Source: Paracoccus sp. R12_2 (GTDB lineage Bacteria; Pseudomonadota; Alphaproteobacteria; Rhodobacterales; Rhodobacteraceae). From it: a DNA stretch of 64,000 nucleotides. The notes beneath the pieces are model-generated. The model ran no database searches. It worked only from the letters and a program-made list of their open reading frames with translations, and had not been told where the DNA came from. Below, in pieces: positions 1-9,501 of this stretch; position 1 is the first letter of the stretch, and each line of letters begins with the position of its first letter. The stretch lies in the NCBI RefSeq assembly GCF_017744015.1, contig NZ_JAGHRA010000011.1, positions 1-64,000 of the forward strand, read 5' to 3'. Made by a program: the position numbers and the translations under genes.

Positions 1-292
1 CAATCTCGAGACATTCTCGACCGGCCTCACGCACCAATGCCGCAGTTGAGGCTGCATCTTCGGTCTCTTCAAGGTAGATCAACGCCACATCCGCACCTTC
101 GCGGGCATAGGCAATCGCCACGGCGCGACCGATACCACTGTCGCCGCCGGTGATGATCGCCTTCTTGCCCCTTAGACGCCCGCTGCCCTTCCAACTCTGC
201 TCGCCGTGATCAGGGCGCGGTTCCATCTTCTGGAAACTTCCGGGCAGTGATTGCTGCTGTTTGGGAAAAGGCGGTTTGGGGTAGTAGGTCAT
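1..292 (-). CDS. SDR family NAD(P)-dependent oxidoreductase, N-terminal part (runs off window)
   Basis: The reverse strand from 292 reads MTYYPKPPFPKQQQSLPGSF and continues open to the window edge, so only about 97 N-terminal residues are visible. After a proline-rich extension of about 40 residues comes the Rossmann cofactor motif TGGDSGIGRA, followed by AYAREGADVALIYL. The long N-terminal tail before the glycine motif is typical of the YghA/YhdF-like branch of classical SDRs, often found in stress-response loci of alphaproteobacteria. The substrate cannot be told from this part. The gene follows a 61-residue protein and a broken PRC-barrel gene on the same strand, 27 bases downstream, so the three probably formed one operon. 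A GGAAC-rich purine stretch precedes the ATG. Confidence 0.85.
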   Translation of the reverse strand, partial: MTYYPKPPFPKQQQSLPGSFQKMEPRPDHGEQSWKGSGRLRGKKAIITGGDSGIGRAVAIAYAREGADVALIYLEETEDAASTAALVREAGRECLEI

Positions 293-319
293 GTGAACCT
301 CTCCTTTCATCGTTCCCTG

Positions 320-505
320 CTACTCTTCGGGTGGTGGCGTCAGCCTGCGGATCGCGTGCTTCAGAAGAATCCGCCCCAATTGCTCGGCCAGAACGCGCGT
401 GTCTTCGCTTTCCAATTCCAAGCCTTGAATGTCGTCCGAAACCAGACGAATCCCGTGCGTGCCGCTACGGTAGAAATGAAGCGTCATTGAGGTGTGGTCG
501 TGCAT
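320..505 (-). CDS. small hypothetical protein (61 aa)
   Basis: This short acidic/basic mixed protein begins MHDHTSMTLHFYRSG and ends in RRLTPPPEE. It has no signal peptide, membrane segment or recognised domain. It overlaps the end of the broken PRC-barrel gene upstream and precedes the SDR gene by 27 bases, which is the main reason for accepting it. The start could be the ATG at 505 or an internal ATG six codons later (MTLHFYRSG). Function is unknown. Confidence 0.5.
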   Translation of the reverse strand: MHDHTSMTLHFYRSGTHGIRLVSDDIQGLELESEDTRVLAEQLGRILLKHAIRRLTPPPEE

Positions 506-699
506 CTACTTAACCTTCGGCTCTTGCTCCAGGGGTTCGGGCGATGCTCTTCGCCCGGGTTCACTGCGTAAGCACCTTGCCAAGACACCTTGTGGGTCAT
601 CAGGTGATCGATGGTTCCGATACGTGCGCCGTCGGCGCCGTAGACCTTTGTCCCGTTGACGTGATCAGAAGACTTCAGACTCGCGATTTGCCCAATCAT
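484..699 (-). pseudogene. PRC-barrel domain protein, truncated
   Basis: From the ATG at 699 the protein starts MIGQIASLKSSDHVNGTKVY and continues GADGARIGTIDHLM, a clear PRC-barrel N-terminus. Members normally continue with KVSGKVAYAVMSFGGFLG and then a PWSKL-type strand. Here the reading goes AYAVNPGEEHRPNPWSK, so the central FGGFLG segment is missing. It then runs into an unrelated tail (SRRLSRCTTTPQ) instead of the KYDT...GGY end. I read this as an internal deletion plus a frameshift. The intact family is usually 90-120 residues and is linked to general stress loci in alphaproteobacteria. It may still be translated but is unlikely to fold as a full barrel. Confidence 0.7.
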
Positions 700-738
700 G
701 AGCAACTCTCCAATTGACTGACGAAACCGAACCTCCAT

Positions 739-1044
739 CTCGCATCCAGCGTTCCCTAGGAATTGCCCGCGACAAACAAAAATGAACTATCTGCAGAGCG
801 GTCCTGCGAAACTTCCCCGATCATCGCGGCGGGGATTGTGGACACCGATCACAGTCCTGATCGTCCCCTCATTCGCCGGGACTTTTCTGACTGGATCAGT
901 AGTTAGCACCGAGAATGAGAGTTGCTATGCGGGCAGTAAATGCAGCTTCCCTAGGATCGCAGATCCGGCACGTTGAGGTTGATCGCGTTTGTCCGACCGG
1001 CAAATCACATTGCCCTGATCGATGATTTTGCATAACCAGCGTCC
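739..1044. other. intergenic region, no gene recognised
   Basis: About 300 bases separate the leftward PRC-barrel gene from the rightward membrane protein. The one open frame here (782-976) has a composition and sequence that resemble no protein family and lacks a convincing ribosome binding site. The region presumably carries divergent promoters, but I could not identify a specific motif. Confidence 0.5.
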
Positions 1045-1659
1045 ATGCTGGCATGGATCGAGACGCATAGCTCTGCTCTGCAGGTTGTCGTGGGCCTGAC
1101 GACAGCGCTTGTCTGGGTGATCTATCTGCATATCCTCGTCTCGGGTTTGCGGCGACAGCGCCGATCCGAGATCCTGATTACTCTTGGCGGCAAGCGTGAC
1201 ATGTCAGGACGGATCATGGTCAGCAATCTCGGTTTCGAACCGATCTATATCCTCGACATCCTGCTGAAGTTGAGTGCCGATCATCGGGAAGACACGGTTT
1301 CGGTCGCAGAGCGTGGCAAACAGGACCAGCGTGGCCAGGACCCGTCGGACAAGTCCACTCTGCAGACGCCCCTGAAGACTGGCGACCTGGTCGATATCGG
1401 AGAAATCGCGACACTGCTGGATCGTGCGGGCGCAGGTTCCACAGATTCGCCTGCTGAGGTCTCCTTGTCACGCATCGACATCACCGTCGTCGCCGTCACG
1501 GCAGCCACGTCCAGCATTGTCGCGGCCCAACGCAGCTTTGACATTGACCAAGGCGAGGATGGTCCTGGCAGATTGCGCGCGCGCTCTCTCTACGCCCGGC
1601 AGATCCGAAGCCGTCGTGAGCGTCGCAGGATTGAACAGGACATGCAGCGCAGTCTGTAG
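1045..1659 (+). CDS. conserved-type hypothetical protein with one N-terminal membrane helix
   Basis: The 204-residue product has a single strongly hydrophobic segment near residues 10-34 (LQVVVGLTTALVWVIYLHIL), followed by an arginine-rich stretch RRQRRSEILIT. It therefore probably sits in the inner membrane with a cytoplasmic C-terminal domain. That domain contains SNLGFEPIYILDIL and, near residue 145, IDITVVAVTAATSSIV, both looking like beta-rich soluble folds. The style resembles hypothetical proteins common in alphaproteobacterial stress islands. No catalytic motif is visible and I assign no function. The C-terminus is very basic (RSRRERRRIEQ). Confidence 0.65.
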   Translation: MLAWIETHSSALQVVVGLTTALVWVIYLHILVSGLRRQRRSEILITLGGKRDMSGRIMVSNLGFEPIYILDILLKLSADHREDTVSVAERGKQDQRGQDPSDKSTLQTPLKTGDLVDIGEIATLLDRAGAGSTDSPAEVSLSRIDITVVAVTAATSSIVAAQRSFDIDQGEDGPGRLRARSLYARQIRSRRERRRIEQDMQRSL

Positions 1660-1770
1660 CGAGGGATCGGCCGGTCATCAGGACGGCTGTCGCCTGCAAA
1701 CTCGTGAAACTATCATGACGACCTAGCGGTTAAGTCCTCGCAGCAAGGTGAGGATTGCAAAGAGGTCGAG

Positions 1771-2199
1771 ATGAACAGAACGCGGGCGGGCCTGATGATC
1801 GCGGTACTGATCCTCGCAGCATGCAGGTTTCCCACAGATCCCGATCATACCGCGCAATCGGTCGAGGGCGGCACGCTGAAGGTCGGCGCGCTGACCCCAT
1901 TGGAGACGACGGATCGAACAGCGGTCGAACGGATTGCCGCAGCGTTCGATGCTGACCTCCGGATCATCGAAAACGACCCGCACAGGCTTTTTGCGATGCT
2001 CGAGGAAGGTTCCGTGCAGATTGTCGCGGGCAATATCCCTGAGGACACGCCGTTCAAATCCTCGGTCGCATTGACCGATCCCATAGGAGACCTGAGGCTG
2101 AGCGGCGAGACCAAGCAGCGCGTGCTGGCGGTCAAGCAGGGTGAGAATGCGTTCCTCATCCGCGTGAACCGTGCGCTGGCGAGGTCTGCCCATGAATGA
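1771..2199 (+). CDS. small lipoprotein, substrate-binding-like
   Basis: The 142-residue product starts MNRTRAGLMIAVLILAACRF, a short signal sequence ending in the lipobox LAAC, so it should be lipidated at that cysteine and anchored in the periplasm. The mature part (GGTLKVGALTPLETTDRTAV and the following VERIAAAFDADLRIIE) resembles the opening beta-alpha-beta unit of periplasmic binding proteins, but it is far too short for a complete two-lobed protein. The gene overlaps the next one (a cation transporter) by eight bases, so the two are probably co-translated. It may be an accessory protein of that transporter. A truncated binding protein is the alternative. Confidence 0.65.
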   Translation: MNRTRAGLMIAVLILAACRFPTDPDHTAQSVEGGTLKVGALTPLETTDRTAVERIAAAFDADLRIIENDPHRLFAMLEEGSVQIVAGNIPEDTPFKSSVALTDPIGDLRLSGETKQRVLAVKQGENAFLIRVNRALARSAHE

Positions 2200-3136
2200 A
2201 CTGCCTGCCGAAATCCAAAGAAAGCTCGCCAAGGCCGAGCGACTGGAATGGTGGAGCCTTGGGTTCCTGATAAGCATCGTCATCGTCATGTATCTGGTCA
2301 TGGGGTCAAGCCAGGCCATGAAAACGGCGTGGATCGAAGATACGCTCAGCCTGATACCCCCTGCCCTCTTTCTCATCACGCGCAAACTCGAGACGAAGGC
2401 GCCAACCCGCCATTACCCCTATGGTCTTCATCGCGTGGGCTCGCTGGGCTTCTTCCTGTCCGCAGCGGCGCTCAGCACGATGGGCGCCTTCCTGATCTAC
2501 AGCTCAGCCACGGCCCTGTTGCTTCGCGAACACCCCACCATCGGCAACACGCAGATATTCGGCCATGATCTCTGGCTGGGATGGTTGATGATCGTCGCGC
2601 TTGCCTATTCGGTAGTCCCCCCTGTCATCCTGGGTCGCAAGAAATTGCCTCTTGCGCGTCAGACCATGGATAAGGTGCTGCATACGGACGCCCAAATGAA
2701 TGCCGCGGATTGGAAGACGGGATTGGCGGGAATTGCCGGGGTCGCGGGAATCGGGATGGGCTGGTGGTGGGCCGACGCCGCCGCAGCGGGGTTCATCGCC
2801 GTCGACATCCTGCGCGACGGATTGCGCGCGATGCGGATCTCTCTCTCGGAGTTGCTGGACGGCGCACCGCGACAATTGGACAGCCCCGACATTCACCCGC
2901 TGGTGGACAGAATTGGCCGGAACCTGGAACAACTGGGCTGGGGATCCAGCGTCAAGGTCCGCGAAACGGGCCGTTATGTCCGCGCCAGTCTCGAGCCAGA
3001 GACCGGTCGGGCGATTTCGGTCGACGAGGCTCTCAAGATCGGTGCGGAGGATGATGCCTGGCGGCTGATTGTTGTCAATCGGACAATCAAGATGAACTCC
3101 TGCGCAGGAAGCGATGGGAAAGATCGCCCGGAATGA
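2192..3136 (+). CDS. cation diffusion facilitator (CDF) family transporter
   Basis: The product is a membrane protein with about five to six hydrophobic segments in the first 215 residues and a soluble C-terminal domain of about 100 residues, the usual CDF architecture. Expected metal-site acidic residues are present in helix 2 (WIEDTLSLIPP) and helix 5 (MNAADWKTGLAG). The PTRHYPYGLHRVG segment matches the conserved HPYGhxR-type loop of the family. CDF proteins export divalent metals (Zn, Fe, Mn, Co) in exchange for protons. I chose the ATG at 2192 because it overlaps the stop of the lipoprotein gene; an in-frame GTG at 2171 is the alternative. Metal specificity cannot be read from the sequence. 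Confidence 0.85.
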   Translation: MNELPAEIQRKLAKAERLEWWSLGFLISIVIVMYLVMGSSQAMKTAWIEDTLSLIPPALFLITRKLETKAPTRHYPYGLHRVGSLGFFLSAAALSTMGAFLIYSSATALLLREHPTIGNTQIFGHDLWLGWLMIVALAYSVVPPVILGRKKLPLARQTMDKVLHTDAQMNAADWKTGLAGIAGVAGIGMGWWWADAAAAGFIAVDILRDGLRAMRISLSELLDGAPRQLDSPDIHPLVDRIGRNLEQLGWGSSVKVRETGRYVRASLEPETGRAISVDEALKIGAEDDAWRLIVVNRTIKMNSCAGSDGKDRPE

Positions 3137-3183
3137 AACCTGAAGGATTGGCAGTCTCAGCAGAGCGAGATCGCCCGGCATGA
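3121..3183. repeat. 16-bp direct repeat at the end of the CDF gene
   Basis: AGATCGCCCGGAATGA at 3121-3136 (the last codons and stop of the CDF gene) recurs as AGATCGCCCGGCATGA at 3168-3183, with one mismatch and 31 bases between the copies. The second copy lies in the non-coding stretch. It may mark a small duplication or deletion scar. Confidence 0.5.
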
Positions 3184-3664
3184 CGACCTGATCGGCGAAA
3201 AATGATCAAGGAGACGTGCGGACGGGTCGGCCAACCAGCGGCAGATCGTGGTGAAATCGTGTGAGCCGCCTCAGATCGGGAAGGTCACTGCGACACGCAA
3301 CACCGCGGCAGAGTTCAATTTTACCTCAGATATTGACATGGTTCGTCTCGCCATTGCCCCCCAAGTCAGACGGTCGGCCTCGGGATGAACAGGCCGTGGT
3401 GGCGTAGCGCCGTCGTCGGCTAGGCCGCCCTTGCCATCAGAGACGGGCCGAGCGAAGCCCACAATCTTCTGCAATCCCTACGAGAATGCGCAGTCGCGCT
3501 TCCGCGCGCCCAATAAGATCCGCGTCCCGGTGCGCGCCGGATGCCCGCCCCCACCACGCCGCAGACACACCCTAACAAATGTTGTTGGAACACGGCTCTG
3601 TCTGCGGTGTTGAATTGTCGGATCGCACGATGTCCCGTGCCGATGCACTCAGGAGAATTCTGCA
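3137..3664. other. 528-bp stretch with no recognisable gene
   Basis: I examined all six frames and found only short frames with no family resemblance. The region joins the CDF gene to a glycosyltransferase that has lost its N-terminal half. It is therefore the likely deletion junction where roughly 0.8-1 kb of glycosyltransferase coding sequence was lost. An AGGAGA-like ribosome binding site at about 3650 precedes the remaining open frame. Confidence 0.5.
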
Positions 3665-4456
3665 ATGGTCAGGGTGGACGGCCGAGGCGTGTTCCTCGGC
3701 TTGACGGCGCTTGCCTGGAGCGCGCGCACGATCACCGAGGATGCAGAACTGGCGCTGCGACTGCTGCGGCACCGGTTTCAGGGCCGGTTCGTCGACCGCA
3801 TCATCGGCAGGGGCATCCTGCCGATCGATTTCACCGGACTCGCGCTTCAGCGTTATCGCTGGACGGCGGGAAACGCGGACATGCTCCGGAGGGGACTCAA
3901 GGGGATGTCTGCGCGCACGGCGATCCAGGTTTTCGCTCAGCTGACGGCGTGGGCCAACATGGCGCTGCCGCTTGCGGCGGGCCTTATCGGGGGCAACTAC
4001 GCCCTGCTGTTGGGTGACGACAGCGGTCAAGCGGCACGGCTGTGCGCGCTCTCGGGCTTCGGGTTGCTGCTGGTTGTGCTTTCGGTCTGCCTGCCAATGG
4101 TGCTGAGTACGATTGTCCGCGGCAGGCCCGCGCTGCCGGTGATCCTCGGCGCGCTCGCCATGCGGATCGCGATGATCGTGCCCTCGGCAATGGCAAGCAT
4201 CGACGCCCTCTTGGGTCGCTCGGGAACCTTCAGGCGCACAGCAAAGGATACCGGAGAGGCTTCCGAACACGTCGTTTGGCAGTTTCCCGCTCTTTCCGCT
4301 GTTGGTCTTGTGCTGCTCTGGAACTCATCCAGCTTGCCTTTGTTGGGTCCGGCGGGTGCGGTTGTGCTGCTGCCGCATCCGTTCGCCCGTCTCGCCTGCA
4401 CCAGCCTCGCCACATACCGCAGCTGCCTTAGCTCGGAAAAGGAGGCCCGGACATGA
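3665..4456 (+). pseudogene. glycosyltransferase family 2, C-terminal half only
   Basis: Residues 22-75 carry the second half of a processive GT2 domain: TITEDAELALRLLRH (the TED motif that supplies the catalytic base) and then DFTGLALQRYRWTAGN, the (Q/R)xxRW signature of cellulose/hyaluronan-synthase-like enzymes. Three to five membrane segments follow. The N-terminal nucleotide-sugar domain with the DD and DxD motifs is absent. The first about 20 residues (MVRVDGRGVFLGLTALAWSA) do not match the family and look like sequence recruited after a deletion. The gene overlaps the next glycosyltransferase by four bases (ATGA), so it may still be translated to keep coupling. On its own it cannot be catalytic. 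Confidence 0.75.
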
Positions 4457-5367
4457 TCCCGAGCGTCACCATCGTCATCCCCACCTACAACCGGGCCAGT
4501 GTCCTGGCCCAAGTGATCGACGCCGCGCTTGGGCAATCCCTTCCAGGTGTCACGGTGATGGTCAACGACGACGGTTCGTCCGACGAGACCGCCGAAGTCC
4601 TGAAACGGTATGCGGGCAGCCAGCGGTTCGTCGGCGTCACCCTGGCGGAAAACTTCGGCACCGCGCGTGCAAAGAACCTGGGCATCGCGTTATCGGCGTC
4701 TGACGCTATAACCTTCCACGATTCCGACGATATTCCGCATCGCGACAAGGTGATGCTGCAGGCGCGCGTGATGGGCAATGAGGCCATCGGCGCTCACCCC
4801 TGCCTCAACTGGCGTCTTGCGGGCCGCGAGCCTAACACGACGATACAGATCGGTGTGGTGCTGACCCACCACGAGCTGATCCTGCCGAACGGCGAACGCG
4901 CCGAGATCCATCGCACGCTCAGCCTCGTTCACGACTTCTTCCCGAACCTGCAGATGGCGGCGGGCGTTCCCGGCGACTGGACACATATCAATTCCGGTTT
5001 GTTCCATCACTCGGTCTTCCAGCGTCTCGGCGGGTTCTCGGATTGCATCGAGGAGGACAGGGAGTTCCGCAACCGGTTGATCATGGCCGGCGAGGTGCTT
5101 TGGGTGATTCCGGAAATCCTGCTCACCAAGATCGAATCCGCGGACCGGTTGACCCAGCAATCGGCGACCGATTGCGACAGCGCGCGACGTCAGGCGGATC
5201 GGCAGCGTGTCTGGGATGCGGTGGGCCACTGGTTCCGCACCCGCGAGGTGACACCGATTCCGGTCGATCTCACGGGGGTGCACGTCGCAGCATGCACCAA
5301 TTCAGGGCTCTGTGACCCCGCGGCGGCAAGTCGGCTGAGCGGGCGCGCGCCGGAGAAGTTCGCGTGA
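4453..5367 (+). CDS. glycosyltransferase family 2
   Basis: A complete GT-A type enzyme of 304 residues. It opens with VTIVIPTYNRASVLAQVIDA, followed by the nucleotide-binding aspartates in VNDDGSSDET, the metal-binding DxD-type motif FHDSDDIPHRD near residue 95, and the acceptor-side EEDREFRNRL near residue 200, where the ED pair is the probable catalytic base. No membrane helix is present, so it is cytoplasmic or peripheral. It overlaps both neighbours by four bases, placing it in one transcript with the truncated GT2 and the GT4 enzyme. The sugar donor is unknown. Confidence 0.85.
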   Translation: MIPSVTIVIPTYNRASVLAQVIDAALGQSLPGVTVMVNDDGSSDETAEVLKRYAGSQRFVGVTLAENFGTARAKNLGIALSASDAITFHDSDDIPHRDKVMLQARVMGNEAIGAHPCLNWRLAGREPNTTIQIGVVLTHHELILPNGERAEIHRTLSLVHDFFPNLQMAAGVPGDWTHINSGLFHHSVFQRLGGFSDCIEEDREFRNRLIMAGEVLWVIPEILLTKIESADRLTQQSATDCDSARRQADRQRVWDAVGHWFRTREVTPIPVDLTGVHVAACTNSGLCDPAAASRLSGRAPEKFA

Positions 5368-6410
5368 TGGCCGGCGTCGCCTTCCTTGATGCCATGGCCC
5401 CGCGCGCCTACAGCGGAGGGCCGGGCGATCTTGCCGGGCTCGGCGGGACCGAGGCGACGCTTGTGCGCATCTGCGAGGGTCTGGCGGCGGATCGGCCCGT
5501 GACCGTCCACCAGGCCGCCCGGGCGACGGGCCCGGTCCAAGTGAACGGCGAGCGCTATTCGGGGTGGGATGTCAGCTGTCCGCTGGAAGAGCGGCCGGAC
5601 GTGATCGTGGTCGTCAACTCCTGGAAGATCGCCGCGAAGATCGCCCGACAGCATCCCGGCGCCCGGGTCATCGTCTGGCAGCGTGTGTTTCCGGGACGCC
5701 ACAACCCCGTGCACGCCGCCGGCCTGCGCGCCGCTGGTATCGAGGTGATCTGTGTCTCTGCGGCACAGTCCCGCTGGCTGCGCGGTTTCGCGGGGTGGGA
5801 TGCGGTCTCCATCTCGCACATACCCAACCCGATCGCCGATGATCTGGCCCCCTACGATACCGCGCGCGACCCGGACCTGCTTCTCTACGCAAGTTCGCCT
5901 CACAAGGGGCTGACCCAGGTCCTTCGACGGTTCGAGGTGCTTCGGTCACGAATCCCGACCTTGCGACTGGCCGTCGCCGATCCCGGATATCTGGCGTGGC
6001 CGACCGGCCGGGTGCCGGATGGTGTCCTGTCCTACGGAAAGTTGTCCCAAGCCGACCTTCACCAGCAGATGCGACATGCGCATTGCCTGTTCTATCCGCA
6101 GGACCAGTTCGCCGAGACCTTTGGTCTTGTCATAGCCGAGGCCAACGCGCTGGGTTGCCCGGCCCTTCTGCAACGTGGACTGGGCGCGAATGACGAAGTC
6201 GCCTCGGACCCGTCGCAATGCATCGCCACCACCGATTCCGACGCCATCGCTTTGCGCGTCCGTCAGTGGCGCGCTTCGGACCCCGGAACGCCCCTTGCCG
6301 CCGCCCGGTCCGAATTCCGCCTGTCGCGGGTCGTAGCGCTTTGGCGCGCGAAGACGGCGTGCGCGGCGGCGCCGGAAGACGAGCGGATGCTCGAAACCCA
6401 ATCCCTCTGA
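5364..6410 (+). CDS. glycosyltransferase family 4-like (GT-B fold)
   Basis: The 348-residue product begins with a glycine-rich N-terminal segment (YSGGPGDLAGLGGTEATLVR), where GGTE is the usual acceptor-side loop of GT4 enzymes. It has the C-terminal donor-binding signature PQDQFAETFGLVIAEANALG, giving the E-x7-E pair typical of retaining GT-B transferases. A second Rossmann-type domain starts near LLLYASSPHKGLTQVLRRFE. No signal or membrane segment is seen. The start is either GTG at 5364 or the next codon ATG at 5367, overlapping the stop of the upstream GT2. With the neighbouring GT2, PIG-L and methyltransferase genes it probably assembles a modified saccharide. Confidence 0.8.
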   Translation: MMAGVAFLDAMAPRAYSGGPGDLAGLGGTEATLVRICEGLAADRPVTVHQAARATGPVQVNGERYSGWDVSCPLEERPDVIVVVNSWKIAAKIARQHPGARVIVWQRVFPGRHNPVHAAGLRAAGIEVICVSAAQSRWLRGFAGWDAVSISHIPNPIADDLAPYDTARDPDLLLYASSPHKGLTQVLRRFEVLRSRIPTLRLAVADPGYLAWPTGRVPDGVLSYGKLSQADLHQQMRHAHCLFYPQDQFAETFGLVIAEANALGCPALLQRGLGANDEVASDPSQCIATTDSDAIALRVRQWRASDPGTPLAAARSEFRLSRVVALWRAKTACAAAPEDERMLETQSL

Positions 6411-6428
6411 CCAAGGAAAGGCTCTGAG

Positions 6429-8489
6429 ATGACTCGTAAGACCTCCAAGACCCTGCCGAACGACGGTGGTGAGACCCACCAGACCGCCCAGGACGGGCAC
6501 GAGACCATGACCACCCAGGTCGGGATGCCGATTGCGGATGGCCAGAACAGCCTCAAAGTCGGCCCTCGCGGCCCGCACCTGATCGAGGACCAGATCTTCC
6601 GCGAGAAGCTGTTCCACTTCGATCACGAACGCATCCCCGAGCGCGTCGTGCACGCCCGCGGCTATGGGGCACATGGCACGTTTGAACTGACGGAGTCGCT
6701 GGACGACGTCACCCGCGCGCGGGTGCTGACCGAGGTCGGAGAGAAGACCGAGGTGTTCGTCCGCTTCTCGACCGTCGCGGGCAACAAGGGCTCGGCCGAC
6801 CTTGCCCGCGACGTGCGCGGCTTCGCCGTGAAATTCTACACCAAGGAAGGCAACTGGGATCTCGTCGGCAACAACATCCCCGTATTCTTCATCCAGGATG
6901 CGATCAAGTTCCCCGACCTGATCCACGCCGCAAAGCAGGAACCCGACCGGGCCTTCCCCCAGGCCCAGACCGCTCACGACAATTTCTGGGATTTCATGTC
7001 GCTGATGCCTGAGGCGATGCACATGGTGATGTGGATCATGTCGGACCGCACAATCCCGCGCAGTTTCCGGTTCATGGAAGGTTTCGGGGTCCACACGTTC
7101 CGCCTTGTCAACGACGCAGGCAAGTCCACCTTCGTAAAGTTTCACTGGAAGCCGCGGCAGGGGATGCAGTCCGTGCTGTGGGACGAGGCCGTAAAGATCA
7201 ACGGCGCCGATCCCGACTTTCACCGGCGCGATCTCTGGGATGCGATCCAGAAGGGCGATTATCCGAAATGGGATCTCGGTGTGCAGATCTTCGACGAAGA
7301 CTTCGCAGACAGCTTCGACTTCGACGTGCTGGACGCGACCAAGCTTATCCCCGAGGAACAGGTTCCAGTGCGCATCGTGGGCACGCTGACGCTTGACCGA
7401 ATGGTGGACAACTTCTTCGCCGAGACCGAGCAGGTCGCCTTCCAGACCGGCAATATCGTGCCCGGCATCGACCATTCCAACGATCCATTGCTGCAGGGGC
7501 GGAACTTCAGCTACCTCGACACCCAGTTGAAGCGGCTTGGCAGCCCCAACTTCAACCACATCCCGATCAACGCACCGCGCTGTCCCTTCGCCCATCTCCA
7601 GCAGGACGGTCACATGGCGATGCACAATCCCCGGGGCCGCGCGAATTACGAGCCGAACAGCCACGGCGAGGGTCCGCGCGAGGATCCCGAACGCGGCTTC
7701 CTCTCCTACCCGGCCGAGGAGCAGGGGGAAAAGCTGCGCGTGCGCTCGGAGACGTTTGCCGATCACTACAGCCAGGCGCGAATGTTTTATCGCAGCCAGA
7801 CCGATATCGAGAAGGATCACATCGCCAAGGCGCTGATCTTCGAACTCTCCAAGGTCGAGGCGGTTTCGATCCGCGAACGGATGGTGTCGCATCTCGTCAA
7901 CATCGAAACCGGCCTTGCCGAGAAGGTGGCCGACGGGCTCGGTCTGACGGAGGTGCCAGAGGCGGCCGAACCGGCGCGGCCGGTGATCGACACCGACCTG
8001 TCGCCGGCGCTCAGCATTCTCGCAAACGCGCCTGACATCTTCGCAGGGCGCAAGCTGGGCGTGCTGGTGACCGACGGCATCGACGCAAAGGTCTTCGACG
8101 CATTGAAGCAGGCGGCCGAGGACGCCGGCGCAACGGTCGAGATCGTGGCCGAGAAGGTCGGCGGCGTCACATCCAACCGGGGGCAGCGGATTGAAGCGGA
8201 CCAGAAGCTTGAAGGGGCGCCGTCGGTTCTGTACGACGCCGTGGCGGTCATCGCTTCCGACGAGGGTGCCGCCAGGCTGGGACGGATGCACGCCGCCCGC
8301 AGCTGGCTTGCCGACGCCCATGCACATCTAAAGTTCATCGCGCTGTCGGAGGCGGCACAGTCTAAATTCTGGCCGAAGGCCGTCCCCGATGACCCCGACG
8401 CAGGCGTCTTCGTCCTCTCGGCGGATGAAGGAGCCAAGGACTTCCTGACCGCCTGCGCCAGCATGCGGTTCTGGGACCGCGGGGCGTGA
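6429..8489 (+). CDS. katE: large-subunit monofunctional catalase (HPII/KatE type)
   Basis: Haem catalase that disproportionates hydrogen peroxide in the cytoplasm. At 686 residues it belongs to the large-subunit clade with a C-terminal DJ-1/PfpI-like flavodoxin domain (about residues 535-680, from [20 protein letters not shown] onward). The catalytic histidine lies in [12 protein letters not shown] (His75), the distal asparagine in [13 protein letters not shown] (Asn148/149), and the proximal haem-ligand tyrosine in [14 protein letters not shown] (Tyr362). A good ribosome binding site, AAGGAAAGG, precedes the ATG. The gene is intact although glycosyltransferase genes lie on both sides, which is unusual. 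It ends with a GTGA overlap into a decayed GT2 gene. Confidence 0.97.
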   Translation: MTRKTSKTLPNDGGETHQTAQDGHETMTTQVGMPIADGQNSLKVGPRGPHLIEDQIFREKLFHFDHERIPERVVHARGYGAHGTFELTESLDDVTRARVLTEVGEKTEVFVRFSTVAGNKGSADLARDVRGFAVKFYTKEGNWDLVGNNIPVFFIQDAIKFPDLIHAAKQEPDRAFPQAQTAHDNFWDFMSLMPEAMHMVMWIMSDRTIPRSFRFMEGFGVHTFRLVNDAGKSTFVKFHWKPRQGMQSVLWDEAVKINGADPDFHRRDLWDAIQKGDYPKWDLGVQIFDEDFADSFDFDVLDATKLIPEEQVPVRIVGTLTLDRMVDNFFAETEQVAFQTGNIVPGIDHSNDPLLQGRNFSYLDTQLKRLGSPNFNHIPINAPRCPFAHLQQDGHMAMHNPRGRANYEPNSHGEGPREDPERGFLSYPAEEQGEKLRVRSETFADHYSQARMFYRSQTDIEKDHIAKALIFELSKVEAVSIRERMVSHLVNIETGLAEKVADGLGLTEVPEAAEPARPVIDTDLSPALSILANAPDIFAGRKLGVLVTDGIDAKVFDALKQAAEDAGATVEIVAEKVGGVTSNRGQRIEADQKLEGAPSVLYDAVAVIASDEGAARLGRMHAARSWLADAHAHLKFIALSEAAQSKFWPKAVPDDPDAGVFVLSADEGAKDFLTACASMRFWDRGA

Positions 8490-9501
8490 CAGGTTCGCGC
8501 CGCTTCGGTCCGGGCGACCCCTGGCCGGTGGCGATCACGGTCCCGGCGCGCAACGAGGCAGACCGCATCGCGGACTGTCTCGAAGCCGCCGCGGAAAGCC
8601 TGCGCCACCGAGGCGGTATCGTGGGTCGGGGTCAACGACTGATCGGACCGGACGCTTGAACGCACGCTTGCCTGGTTCGAAGCGTGCGGGACCAGCGGCC
8701 TCGTCCTTCACTGTCCTGATGCACCGGGCGGCGGAGCCGGCGCCGTGCGGCGGGACCTTGTCGCCGCCTGTGCGCCGTATCTAGCCCCCCACGGCGTGGT
8801 CATGACGACGGATGCAGACAGCCGGATCTTTCCCGACTGGGTCGAGGCAAACCTGGATGAACTGAACCGGGCCGACCTGATCTGCGGCACCGTCCTTCCC
8901 GATCCGGCCGAATTCGCGCGCCTGCCGCCTGTCATCGCGGGGCGCTTGAGGGCGAATACATGGCGCTGACAATTGCCCTGAAAGGCGCCATCGATCCGGT
9001 TCCGCACGATCCGGACCCGTCCCACCTGTCCGAGCCCGGGGCGAGCCGCGCCTTTCGCATGCCGCTTTACGACGACGTTGGTGGCTTCCCCGCCCTGCCA
9101 TCCGGCGAGGATCGCGCCTTTGCTGAGCGCGCGGACCTGCAAGGTTGGCAGGTTCGTCACTCCACGGGCCGCGCGTGCAGACGTCAGGCCGGCTCGAGGG
9201 CCGCGCGCCCGGGGGCATGGCCGAGGCGCTGCGATTCCGGATCCACGCGCCCGACCCCCTCGTCGATTAGCTGCCGGAATCCGCCGAGGCGACCGTCGCC
9301 CGGGCCCGGCTGCGGTCTGAGTTGCGCACACTCTCCGCCCGGCCCGGCATATCCCCTGAGGCCCTGTCCGCTGCGCGCCTGCACCTTGCCGGGATGCCGC
9401 GCATGCGCATGCGCCTTTCGGACATCCCGCGGGAACTGCCGCGCCTCGCCGCCGCGCTGGCAAGCGAACGGGCCAGGCCGGAACGGGCGGCCTCGGCATG
9501 A
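8486..9501 (+). pseudogene. glycosyltransferase family 2, multiply frameshifted
   Basis: Beginning at a GTG that overlaps the katE stop, the sequence reads VAITVPARNEADRIADCLEA, a GT2 opening. It then shifts frame to reach VND, an in-frame TGA, and SDRTLERTLAWFE. The frame continues through MRRDLVAACAPYLAPHGVVM and TTDADSRIFPDWVEANLDEL (the DxD-type motif). It shifts again at about 8950 to GEYMALTIALKGAIDPVPHD and on to GGFPALPSGEDRAFAERADL, and again at about 9150 to GRAPGGMAEALRFRIHAPDP, with another stop after PLVD. Joined together these pieces make a near-complete enzyme of about 335 residues, so decay is recent: at least three frameshifts and two stops. The end overlaps the next gene start (ATGA). 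Confidence 0.85.

Noticed and set aside
782..976. 64-codon plus-strand frame in the gap before the membrane protein
   Set aside because: No ribosome binding site, no family resemblance, unlikely residue composition.
5946..8327. Very long open frame on the minus strand (about 790 codons) opposite the second glycosyltransferase and katE
   Set aside because: It is the antisense shadow of katE and GT4, a consequence of high GC and codon bias. It has no domain resemblance, while the plus strand has full catalase motifs.
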